DNA of 64,000 nt from Hemerocallis citrina (lineage: Eukaryota; Streptophyta; Magnoliopsida; Asparagales; Asphodelaceae). The DNA lies in assembly GCA_017893485.1 (NCBI GenBank), contig JACEHZ010000374.1, forward strand, positions 340,001 through 404,000, in the 5' to 3' direction. The position numbers and the translations under genes were made by a program. The notes beneath the pieces are model-generated. The model was not told the DNA's origin, did not search any database, and was given only the letters and a program-made list of their open reading frames with translations. Shown here piece after piece: positions 42,205 to 52,815 of this stretch (its first letter is position 1; each line of letters starts with the position of its first letter).

Positions 42205-43140
42205 TGTAACACCGCATTTAAAAATTTTTTTTTATAGATCCAAATTCAATTCTTTCAATTTCTATGTCACTTTAAACATAATAAAATTTTGGCAGAGTTT
42301 TCCCTAAAATTTCTGCCCTCAAACACAAAAAACTTACGGAATACTGCTCTAAATTCCGTAGCTCACAACACAAGCAATATTTTCATGGACTCCCCTTGCC
42401 AAAATGAGCAGAAACACACAAGCAATATAATTATCATGCTCTGGGGGTCAAGCTCATAATAGAATATCAATTATCAAATAATAACCATAAGTTTCTTCGT
42501 AAATGTAGTAATTTTTTTAGAAAAAAACCTTGTAAAACATACCACAGGGCTCGATACTCCACAACGGGATGGGTACGAGTCAAAAACATAACATACTATC
42601 CCACACTATACTCTTCATCGTCATCTACATGTTATACATTCCAAAATACAATTTAAACCATAAATCTCACTATTCATATCACTAATTTATACAAAAATTT
42701 CAAAGTAAAAGAATCCACTCAACTAAATCTACGCCTCGCCTCTGCACTACTGAGAACCTGCAATAGTAGGGGTCTAAGGTAGTCTTGAGACTCCCCTAAC
42801 CCCCCAAACACTAAGGGATTCGCTATTTCTGGTGTGAGTATAGTTTACTAGTTTAACAAATAAATTAAACTGTATAAAGAAATAGATTGAACTTACAAAT
42901 ATGAAGATAGTGTGCCGAGGTCTGATAATTCACAAAAATCCCCGAAAAATCATTTAAAATTCGAAAATTAATTAAAATAATCCAAACATTTATTTAAATT
43001 AGAAAAATTAATTTTAAATTTCGAAAAAATAATTAAAATTGAATTTATTAATTATAAAATTAGAAAAAAGTGATTTTAAAATTGGGAAAATTTCCAGAAA
43101 ATTCGAAAAAATGCGAAGAAATATGAAAAAATCCAGAAAA
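42205..43140 (-). repeat. fragment of a gypsy LTR
   Basis: It begins TGTAACACCGCATTT. At 42740-42850 it has a block (AACCTGCAATAGTAGGGG..., CCCCTAACCCCCC, GGTGTGAGTATAG) with the same layout as the block at 51440-51500 in another solo LTR. No second end or target duplication was found, so it is probably truncated. Confidence 0.4.
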
Positions 43141-43589
43141 AATATTCATTGCCTTCAGAAGCCACAAATCAGTTTCGGGTATCTCCGAACACCCTGAATG
43201 CTAAGATTATACTCTAGAGTCGAAAGTAAGACGTACTACTCCCTGAAAATCAAGAAAATTATCTTCCGGGAGTAGGGGCTTATGATGATGGTAAAAATTG
43301 CAGCAAATCAGGGTCGTACGATTCCTGCACATATCTCAAAGATTCTACAGGTAGATTAATCTCAACGGACCTCTTTAATAGGTCCGTGCCTTCTTCAAGA
43401 GATGAGCTTCTTTCAAGCCCATAGAAAGTGATAAACTAGGCTCACTAGGAGAAACACCCTGTCCATACAGGCTAAGAGTCAAATCTCTTATCCCCTAAGA
43501 AGATAACTTATCTCTTGAGGGGGAGACACATAAAGGAGATAAAGAATTCATATCGGTCCAACAGATCTAAATCAATCTCTTAATATGTC

Positions 43590-43900
43590 TCTTAGACCTA
43601 TAAATACCCCCCCCCCCCCCCCCCCCCGCGCCCTCTCTACAGTCAGAATGTAATAAAAAATTTGCCAGTTTCTCTCTCATACTCTCTTTCTCTTTCTGGT
43701 TCTGACTTGAGCGTCGGAGGGTCTGTCGCCGGGGCCACCCCCAGTGTTTCAGGCTTTTTTGCAGGTTCATCGGTCGCACAAGCAACTGTCGGATTCAGAT
43801 CACAGTGGTCAATCGACGATCCAGATTTAATCCCAGGAGCTCTAACCACATTTCACGGCCAAGGTCAAAGGTCGGATTTTTAGTAGTTTCTATCAATTAT
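43590..43900 (+). promoter_or_regulatory. TATA box and R/U5-like LTR segment
   Basis: CTATAAATA at 43598-43606 is followed by a run of 21 C (43607-43627). Next comes a ~270-bp GC-balanced segment with CTTGAGCGTCGGAGGGTCTG and CGCCGGGGCCACCCCC, ending near TTTCTATCA. GAGCGTCGGAG-type phrases are typical of Tat-lineage LTR ends. Borders are uncertain. Confidence 0.35.
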
Positions 43901-43975
43901 TAACTTACTATCGGTTTGTTCCCATACCAAAATAAGCAACAACAATGATCAAAATGCAGATTAGACGGCTCAGGA

Positions 43976-44019
43976 AGAGTGCACACGGCAGTGCACATAG
44001 AAAAAGTGCACAACCGAAG
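43976..44019. repeat. truncated end of the foldback family
   Basis: AGTGCACACGGCAGTGCAC and AGTGCACAACCGAAG correspond to the ends of the foldback elements at 45085-45455 and 56223-56592. A (CT)n(TA)n tract follows. Confidence 0.6.
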
Positions 44020-44035
44020 ATCTCTCTCTCTCTCT

Positions 44036-44084
<49 letters not shown>

Positions 44085-44088
<4 letters not shown>

Positions 44089-44245
44089 AAAAAAAGTGTA
44101 TGAGCAATTTGCTCATTTAGTGAATGAGCAAGTGATGAGGTGGCATGCATGTGATTGGAAAATCCTAAAAGTGGTTAGATACTCAATGTATCACATGCAT
44201 GCCACATCATCAATAAATGAGCAAGTAGCTCATATCCCTTTTACT
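44085..44245. mobile_element. short palindromic element in a (TA)n tract
   Basis: The left arm (AAAGTGTATGAGCAATTTGC, GGTGGCATGCATGTGAT) pairs with the right arm (ATCACATGCATGCCAC, GAGCAAGTAGCTCATATCCC). It is flanked by (TA)n on the left and TATATATA on the right. Foldback MITE, non-coding, no transposase. Confidence 0.65.
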
Positions 44246-44249
44246 CATA

Positions 44250-44621
44250 TATATACTAGTATTTTTCACGTGCGATGCACGTTTTGATAAGAATTGGAGG
44301 ATTTTCACGTGTGATATATGTGTTAAGAAATAGTTTTCGAGTTTGACGTGCGTTGCACGTAATTGAGAATAATATTTTAAAGAAAAAGCTATATTTTGTA
44401 CGTGCAATGTATGTGTTTATAAGTAGAATTTGAGTTGTACGTACAACATATGTGTATGTTTAGTGTTAAAAAAATATTATAAAATTGTTTTGCACGTGCG
44501 TTGCACGTTTTAAATAGGTTGAATTTTTGTATTTTTTTTTTGTAATTAATGGGAAAGTTGGAGTTGCACCTGAAACACACGGGGTGTATGTTGACAAATG
44601 ACAACCCCAACTCTCCCATTA

Positions 44622-44626
<5 letters not shown>
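44250..44626. repeat. CACGTGC-palindrome repeat, possible Helitron-like
   Basis: CACGTGCGATGCACG and variants recur about every 70-80 bp. It ends CCCCAACTCTCCCATTA next to (TA)n, like 4458-4697. Confidence 0.35.
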
Positions 44627-44667
<41 letters not shown>

Positions 44668-44669
<2 letters not shown>

Positions 44670-45023
44670 CTTCGGTTGAGCACTACTCTAGTGCTCACCG
44701 CGTGAACACTAGGCCTTCTGGCGTTCATATTGAAAATCCGAACCGTTCACATTGATCTACACATCTAAATTAGTCTAAATATGTAAAATCAAATCATTTG
44801 AAATTCATTTGCCCATCCATCATGTGATCATAAAAATAATGATTTTCAGCCATACAATTTTGTAACACTCCAATGAATGGGCAAATGAATTTCAAATGAT
44901 TTGATTTTACATATTTAGACTAATTTAGATGTGTAGATCAATGTGAACGGTTCGGATTTTCGATATGAACGCCCGAAGGCCTAGTGTTCACGCGGTGAGC
45001 ACTAGAGTAGTGCTCAACCGAAG

Positions 45024-45025
<2 letters not shown>
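44668..45025. mobile_element. foldback (Micron-like) MITE, copy 1
   Basis: A 358-bp near-perfect palindrome: AGCTTCGGTTGAGCACTACT at the left pairs with AGTAGTGCTCAACCGAAGCT at the right. Arms of ~160 bp (containing TTCACATTGATCTACACATC and AAATCATTTGAAATTCATTT) surround a ~50-bp loop (TGATTTTCAGCCATACAAT). It lies between two (TA)n tracts. TA-flanked MITEs in (TA)n microsatellites have been described in rice as Micron. Confidence 0.8.
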
Positions 45026-45084
<59 letters not shown>

Positions 45085-45087
<3 letters not shown>

Positions 45088-45455
45088 AAAGCTTCGGTTG
45101 TGCACTATCTCTAGTGCACACGACGTGTGCACTAGGCCTTCGGGCATTCATATCGACGATCCGAACCATTCACATTGATCTACACATCTAAATTAGTCTA
45201 AATATGAAAAATTATATCATTTGAAATTCATTTACCCATCCATCATGTGACTATAAAAAACAATGATTTTCAGCCATAAAATTTTGTAATACTTCAATGG
45301 ATGGGTAAATGAATTTCAAATAATTTGATTTTACTTATTTAGACTAATTTAGATGTGTAGATCAATGTGAACGGTTCGGATCGTCGACATGAACGCCCGA
45401 AGGCCTAGTGCATATGCCATGTGCACTAGAGGTAGTGCACAACCGAAGCTTTCCC
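45085..45455. mobile_element. foldback (Micron-like) MITE, copy 2
   Basis: 371 bp, same family, with full ends GGGAAAGCTTCGGTTGTGCA and the inverse. TA-rich on the left, TA on the right. Arms match copy 1 except for the terminal GAGCAC/GTGCAC difference. Confidence 0.8.
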
Positions 45456-46029
45456 TACATACATACACACGTAAAAGGAAGATGATTTTGTTTTTAAAAT
45501 ATATATTTCTGATTTTTTGTTCTTTCTTCCTTGAATTGATACTGTTTATGTTTTATGAACATACATGAGTAGTATTTAATAGAACAACAGTTTATTAGTA
45601 ACTTTTGTTATAGTTATAATGGGTTACGAAAGGAATATGATTAGAAGTATGGTGTTCAAGTCTTGACAATAATACCAGAAAAGGAGTAAAAATTATACTC
45701 CTGAATATATATAAAGGAAATCATTTGGGAATTGGGATGGCTTTCTCTTGCAAGGTATGGGATGTTGCAGATGTTGAAGGGTGTTGATTTCGAGCTTCAT
45801 GTTCATGATCCTTACTTCTCGCAGTTTCGAGATAAATTGGATGTAATGTTTGAACTATGTTGTTGATTTGGTGATTGGTGAAGTAGTGATGTGTCTGATG
45901 TGGATAGTGAGTATGTGTGTGTAAAGTGAAGATAGTTGAAGGAAGGTGTGCTACAGGCAACTATAATCAATGAAATTGTAATATTTTTAGCTTCATTTAC
46001 TCCAAAGTCGAAGAAAAATAGTCATAGCT
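45456..46029. other. intergenic DNA, nothing recognised
   Basis: AT-rich with a short Thr/His-rich minus frame (45721-45960) that has no motif. Confidence 0.35.
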
Positions 46030-47020
46030 CGCCCGCTGATGCATTTGAGTGGCTGCGATATGATCGCTGTGATCTGTGGCGACGTGACGCTATCTGGAGC
46101 GTCCATCAGTGCTCAGCTCGCCCGTCGAGTGAGATCAGATGGCTGAGGAGAGCGCAGAGTTTTGGGGAAGACGACTGGCGACGTGGACGCATCTGAGCCA
46201 TTCATCCTGATTGAGCCCCTTTTTTGGGGTGATCCAAAGGTCAGAAATTGGAGCGAGGACCCCCTAGCTCGGCCGACCATTTGGCCGAGCTATGGCTATT
46301 TTTCTTCGGCTTTGAGGACTTTGCGGAGCTATGGGGAGCTTGTGTGTTCGCAGAGCCATGGGTTCTCGTCCTGATTGAGCCATGACAACGTCGAACCTTC
46401 CCCTTCGTCGCCACATTCTTTTTGCCGAGCTATGAGAGGTTTCTGCCGAGCTATGAGAATGTGTTTTGGCCGAGCTACGGCCTTCGAACTCGCTGAGCTA
46501 TGAGTCTCGAGCGATTTGGTCGAGCTTCGTCACGAAGGGGACTCTGTTTTTCGGGGACGAGCTCTGTTTCTTCGAATTCGAAGAGCTGCCACCTTCGAGC
46601 ATTGGAGCCCGCCTTCTCCGCCGAGATATGATTATCGAGTCTCACCGAGCTATCGAGCTATTCCTCGCCGAGCTATCGAGTTATTTTGCGCCGAGCTATC
46701 GAGCTACTCCTCGTCGAGCTATGGCATTTTTGGAGCAACCACCGAGCTATGGCGTACTTTGGCCGAGCTTATGGCGTACCTTCGCCGAGCTGTGGAGCTA
46801 TTCGTTGCTGTTCCAAGTGATGCTCGAGCCACGAAGACGACTAGCTAGTCCAGCTAATATGGGCATCCAGCTATGGGATTTCGAGCTTCGCCGAGCTTGT
46901 TTGGTTTTTGACGAGGCGAGAGCTCGAAGTCGGCGATGCACTTTGGCCAGGAATTCGGCGATGCACTTGACGAGGCGAGAGTTCGAAGTCGGAGTTAGAG
47001 TGAGGAGGAGAAGGGCTCTC
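46030..47020. repeat. degenerate CCGAGCTATG-rich repeat
   Basis: CGAGCTAT(G/C) occurs roughly twenty times in ~700 bp at irregular spacing, embedded in variants such as TTTGGCCGAGCTATGG, TCGCCGAGCTATCGAG and TTCGCCGAGCTTG. Both forward frames read Glu-Leu-Ser-Ser/Pro-Ser-Tyr repeats as a result. The block ends exactly at the chromovirus LTR border. Origin unknown. Confidence 0.65.
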
Positions 47021-47516
47021 TGTCACGCCCCGCTTCCCAAAAGAGAAATACGGAATACGAATACGTGATTAAGTCCAGCGAATGGCTTTCACCATTCATA
47101 AGCTGTCAGAATCTTTGCAATATTTCACAGGAATAACAGAGAAATAAGTAAGGAGAAATCAATCACGCATGCATAAATGAATCAATATACCAATAGAATT
47201 TACTTGAAACAAAACTTAATAAATCTCAAATAACCAGATCTGAACGAGTCAACAATTCTGGATCCTACTGCCCGATACAAAATAATCTAAGTAACAGATA
47301 CATTTATTCGAAATACGCAATAGGAAATAATAATAATAGTAGTAAGAACTCCAGGATTGCAATATCAGATCACCTATTCCATCGGGTAGCTGATCACCAC
47401 AATCTGCAATTCAGAAAATTGCAGAAAGAGAAAAAGAAAACAAAAAGCCCGTCAATGCAAGTTACGGGCTCCTTGTAGTGCAGGCACACGTACAGAAAAA
47501 GATAAACAAATATCGA

Positions 47517-50499
47517 CACTACAATACAAATAGTCTTTACCGGCATTTTTTTTCACATTCACCGGCGTTTTTAAACGCCGCCGTAGATACCACCGCGGTG
47601 CAAGTGTCGCTGAATCTTAAGTACATTTCCCAGCATTTTTTACGAACGCCGGTATAGATTAAAACTACACCGGCGGTTGAAAAACGCCACCGAAAGGGTG
47701 TTTTCGTTTTGGGTCCTGTTTTTCGGCCATCACCTACACCGGCGTTTTTAAAATGCCGGTGTAGACCTTTCAGTTTTGCTCAAAGCTACCCCGGCGCTTG
47801 TAAAAATAATGGGGTAGATATATATATTTTTTAAAAAAATTTAAATTAAAAAAAAAACTTCAGCACTATTACAATCAAAACCAATTGCAAAACTAAAAGT
47901 GACCCAAATAAAGTTCATCATTGCACAGATTCTGAAAATCTTCAATCCCTAAAATATGAATGAAGCATAATAGTATAATATCATCAAATTGTAATCTCAT
48001 AATGAAACATAATAATGTGATCTCATCACATTCATTACCAAAATATGGAGTTCAAAATATTGAGTTACAAAGAGTGAAAAAGAATATTTTCACTGTCAAA
48101 TTCAGGCAAACAAGATACTAACTGAGATGAAACTTATACTTCTATAATACTCATGAGATAACTGTCAATTGAAACCACAATATAAGTTCAAACAGGATTA
48201 TTTCATCACTAGTCACTCCTCTGTAAATCATAGTATGCAACTTCAGTTACATAATTCATCTCATCATCACTTAAAACCAATGAGAAAGAACAATCTCATT
48301 TTCAAACCCAAGCAACAAGCATGAACATTATCTTAGAAACCGATACACATCTAGACATCATGATATAATTGTATATAAAGCTTAGATAAAAAAAATTTCA
48401 TCACTAGTCACTCTTAAAAAAATCAGAGTGTGCAACTTCAGATACATGATCCATCTCATCTCCAAATTCAGACAAAATAGCAACTCGTGAAGCTGCACTA
48501 ACCTGAAGCAAGAGTTTCAAATCATACAATCATAAAATGGCGTAGAAGAGTGTTTTTCCATGAAGTAAACCCTACATCAGAGTTTAGGTATAAAAAATTA
48601 GATCATTCTGGAATTCCTAAAGCACAAACAGGGCATGACAAGTCATCACATACATTGGGAGAATAACACTGGAGTATCCAGGTGGCCTAGAATGAGGTCT
48701 CATATTAAGGAATGTCCTAAACATCAAAGAAACGGATATGGAAACTTTGCCAATTCAAGAATGACTGGGAAGACGCAATGAACTTCATGGATCGAGTGCC
48801 ATTAAGAAAGGAAAGATATAGTGGACAGAATGGGTTAATGTGGTCGCTTATTTACTTTGGATCTCGTTAGACACTAGCATGTATTGATTGTATATTAAAG
48901 CGACCATGCATTCACAAAAATGTTGAGGATAGAATTCATGAACTTGCAAGACATTCAACTAAGAATTGTATACCATCCCGATAACAAACAGGTAAATTGG
49001 GGTGGTTAACAGATACTGCTAGATATACCTATGGTTCTTCCACCAATAAGAGTTAAAACTTATTAAGGGTACTTCTATTTTGGAACTCATGGTGTGTTGG
49101 GACACGTATCAGAATAGATACAGCTACTTAAATCAATGTAATATTTGAGGTTTCCTGTGGAATGCTCATATCATCGTGTTGTTGTCTGTGCCAGCAAGTT
49201 AGTGATTGTGTATGATCCTTACGAAGTACCACGCAAAATTGGGAAAATAGGACATAAATTGGAGTAATTGCCTATACTAAGAATCCACAAGTGTTTTATG
49301 TAACCTAATTCTTTTCAAGCATGTTGGAGTTACATCATAGTGTTGTGATGGTCTGAGGCAAATGCTAGATAAATGCCGATAGACTTATATCTACTGCGGA
49401 AGAAGTTATGATCAAACTGAAGAATGATGCACGCAAAGCCACCTAGCAACCTTTAACAGAACTAACACAAGTCTACCCGCCATTTTCACCTTGCTAAAAG
49501 GTCAACTTTACAAAGATGATGTGACTATACACTCAGCTTGCCGCAGTGCAAACAATGTCAAGTATCATTCCCTACCCTCTTAACAATTCCTACACACCAC
49601 TAAGCCACCTAAATAACTCTTTCACCATAGTTCAATCGTGCTTATCAATATCTATGCCTACATCCTAGCACCTTCAAAACCCTCGACAAAATTTGCTTAA
49701 ACCAAAGGCTGAAATGCATTAACACTAATATGCGCAGTGTTGTCCAACAATCAAACCAACTAATGCCAACTATCTCTTAGTTACAGTTATAGAATTCCAA
49801 AAATTGTTCAATCTAAATCGCACAATTGGATGATAGAAAAAGTTGCAAATATGTACTTAATCCCTAAAATTCTCATTATTGCTACAAAAATTGAAATTGA
49901 AATTAAGGTTAAAAATGATACTTTTTTGTGTTTCTAGGGTTTGGATGGCTCGTTGAATAGGGGAGCGACAAACGGCAGCGGCGAAGGAAGCGAATGGGCG
50001 ACGGGCATTGCCGGAGTCTCGAAATGAGAGGGTGGGGGCGATTGGCAGCGACGTCGGAACCGAGAGAGAGTGGGAGGGGGGGCAACGGGTGGCGACGATG
50101 CGAGTGAGAGAGGGAGAGAGGGTTGGGGAGACTTGCAGCGATGTTGGGAGTGAGGAGGTTGAGAGAGTGGACGACGGATGACGACGGACCGCGGGGACGA
50201 CAATGGAGGGCACAGCGATGGCGGCCAAGGCAAAGGCGGAAGAGCGCGAGAGAGGGGGAAAAAATGGGATTTTTTTTTTGGGATCGATCAGTGAAATGGT
50301 TAGGGTTTGGATTTGGGGGAAATTTATTCCAAACCCTATTCTGGCATTTTAACTAAAAAACGCCGGTGAAAGTTGTACATACCCCGGCGTTGTTATAAAC
50401 CGCCGGTGTAGATACCTAAACTTTTTGGATCTCGTTCTGATCCAAGACTACCCCGACGCTACTAATAAAACGCCGAGGTAGTCCAAAAATGTTGTAGTG
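47517..50499. mobile_element. non-autonomous CACTA (EnSpm) element
   Basis: The ends are CACTACAATACAAATAG and the inverse of CACTACAACATTTTTGG. Both ends carry subterminal copies of CACCGGCGTTTTTAAACGCC-type palindromes (47555-47820 and 50340-50490). Flanking triplets are CGA and AGA, an imperfect 3-bp duplication. No transposase frame was found. A GC-rich minus frame (49857-50228) next to the right end has no recognised family. The interior is otherwise AT-rich and non-coding. Confidence 0.75.
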
Positions 50500-51824
50500 A
50501 GAGTAACAACAGAAACAAACATAACATGGAGTAGATATGAAAGAGCAAAACAGAATGTCTAACATAAATCAGAAAAACAGAATCAAGTAACATGGTGTAC
50601 TAACAGATATAGGTAATATGTAACAAATGTCAAGTATCATGCAACAGGTGAACAGATAACAGATGTCAGGTGTCATGCAAACAGATAAGCAGATAACAGA
50701 TGTCAGGTAGCATGTAACAGGTATCATGTTATGTCAAATATTTTATTTATTTCTATCTAGGTAGAACTTCATGCGTCCCATCCATTTACCACATGGTTGC
50801 TACAGTCAAAAAAGTTTGCGTTTAGATTTCATAGTGGACTGTATAGGGCCTTGTGCTCAGGTACCAGATAAACAGATAACAGATAATAGATACACACAGA
50901 TAGAACCTATGAGTCCTCTTCTGAGTACACCTTCCTATAGGGAAGTGTGCAGTCAGGTAATCAGATAACAGAATCATGTATCATGTAGTCATGAACACGT
51001 AACAGATAACAGATAATCAGGTGGAAAACACTGCCCCCTTCCAAGTACACATTTCTATATTATCCACTACTATATCTCTCCCTTTACCCCGGCCTGATTA
51101 TTTTGTTATTATCATCAAAAAGGCATGTATGTGTCATAAAATAAGGCAAGAATAACATGGCATAAATGTAGTGCCCGAGTTTCTAATATGATATCTTAGA
51201 AAATACGTGGTACAATTCCCAGCATCAACTTCAATGTAATATTAAACACAACTTAACACCCATAAAATTTTTCAACTTTCATTACAATAATTATTAACAT
51301 AGCACAGCGGAATACAATACACCTTAAATCACAGTTTTCTTTTCTTTACAACACTTTCTTTACAATTACATAAGTCATTACATCACTTGAACTCAAGCAT
51401 CCAAATCCAAGCTATAAGAAATCACCTGTAAAATATGTGGCTAGAGATAACCCTAACCCCAAAACTAAAGGGGTCAGCCAAAAAGGTGTGAGTGACATAA
51501 AACAAACAACATAAGTAAAGCATGGATTCATAAACAACATGTAATAAATAATAATACATAAAATATGACATAACAAGGAAACATGTAAACCTCAAGTGAA
51601 GCTAAACTAAGTGTCAAGTGTAGAAAACAGGAAACCACATGCATAAAACCAAGTCAAAAAAACATAAGTCTATATGTTGACTCTCTAATGCATACTTGTC
51701 GAAGTCTATGCATCCCACTCTACATAGGTCCGGTGCAAGGCCTTAACGTCTCCACATTGTAAGGTTTAATCCCCCGCTATGCAACGAATCCTAACACGAT
51801 GACTACTACGAGATAAAGATAAAC

Positions 51825-52085
51825 TGTGAGTATTAGCCCATGCCCCGATAATTTCGGAGGTCAATCTCTATCCACAGATAATTACGGAGACTATTTCACT
51901 CACACCTGGGAATCTTGGAGAATACCCCACACCGCAAGCAATGGCACCTCATCACACGAATAACGCATGTGCGTCGCCTCGATCCCGATAATTCCGGAGA
52001 TCAATCCCACACCACAGGTAATTCCGGAGACTATTTCACTCACACCTGGATAATTCTGGGGATTATCTCACACCGCAAGACATAC
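51825..52085. repeat. AATTCCGGAGA tandem units
   Basis: CCCGATAATTTCGGAGGTCAAT / CCACAGATAATTACGGAGACTA / CACCTGGGAATCTTGGAGAATA recur with ~30-bp and ~150-bp higher-order spacing. The two blocks start near 51842 and 51983. Non-coding. Confidence 0.6.
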
Positions 52086-52459
52086 TGAGGTCCATAACCC
52101 ATGTTCTCGTTCATCATATCACCACTAGTGCCTGTCCTTATTATTTTTAGGTTATTTAATTACTTTACGAATCTCCAAGAGTTGGTGTACCCTACCAGAC
52201 TTAACTCAAACAACTGATTAACTAAATGCCTCAACAGGCCCAAATATAAATATCTCAATTGCTGGTATACTAGGGTCATACACACCCTCTAGAGACTCAC
52301 ACTCAAATATCAAAACCAATCTTCCAATACGAATTGCTTAGTCAAAACAACTTGAAAACATATGTTCAGTAGAAGATAAAGTATAGAATAGTAAGTTATA
52401 GATTAAATCATTTAGAGAATAAATCAGTTGAAAGAACATTCAAAAACATAAAGATACAT

Positions 52460-52815
52460 CAGTATCAGTCGACTAATAACAAGCATAAGTCGACTGTCCA
52501 GGAAGAGAATTTCATGGTTTTAAGAAAAATAATCTAAGTGTTATAAGTTGACTATTAAAACCATCGGTCGACTGTCCAGAAAGAAAGTTCAATAATCTTT
52601 AAGAAAATAAATCCTAAGTGTAGTAGTCGACTGTAAAAGGGTCTAGGTCGACTGTCCAGAGTGAAAATACAATAACTTCGAGAAAATAATTCTAAGAGGC
52701 ACCAATCGATTGTAAAAGTCTTCAGTCGACTGTCCCGAACGAAATTTCAAGGAAAACTAGGGAACATAGCAGCCGGGTCGTGTCGGTCGACTGAGAAGTC
52801 ATACCAGTCGACTGT
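52460..52815. repeat. ~80-bp tandem units with GTCGACTGTCCAGA
   Basis: GTCGACTGTCC(A/C)GA recurs near 52491, 52568, 52650 and 52724, each followed by a GAAA-N-TTCAA-type stretch and AGAAAATAA. Further GTCGACT sites occur between. The same module is present in the copia LTRs. Confidence 0.75.
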
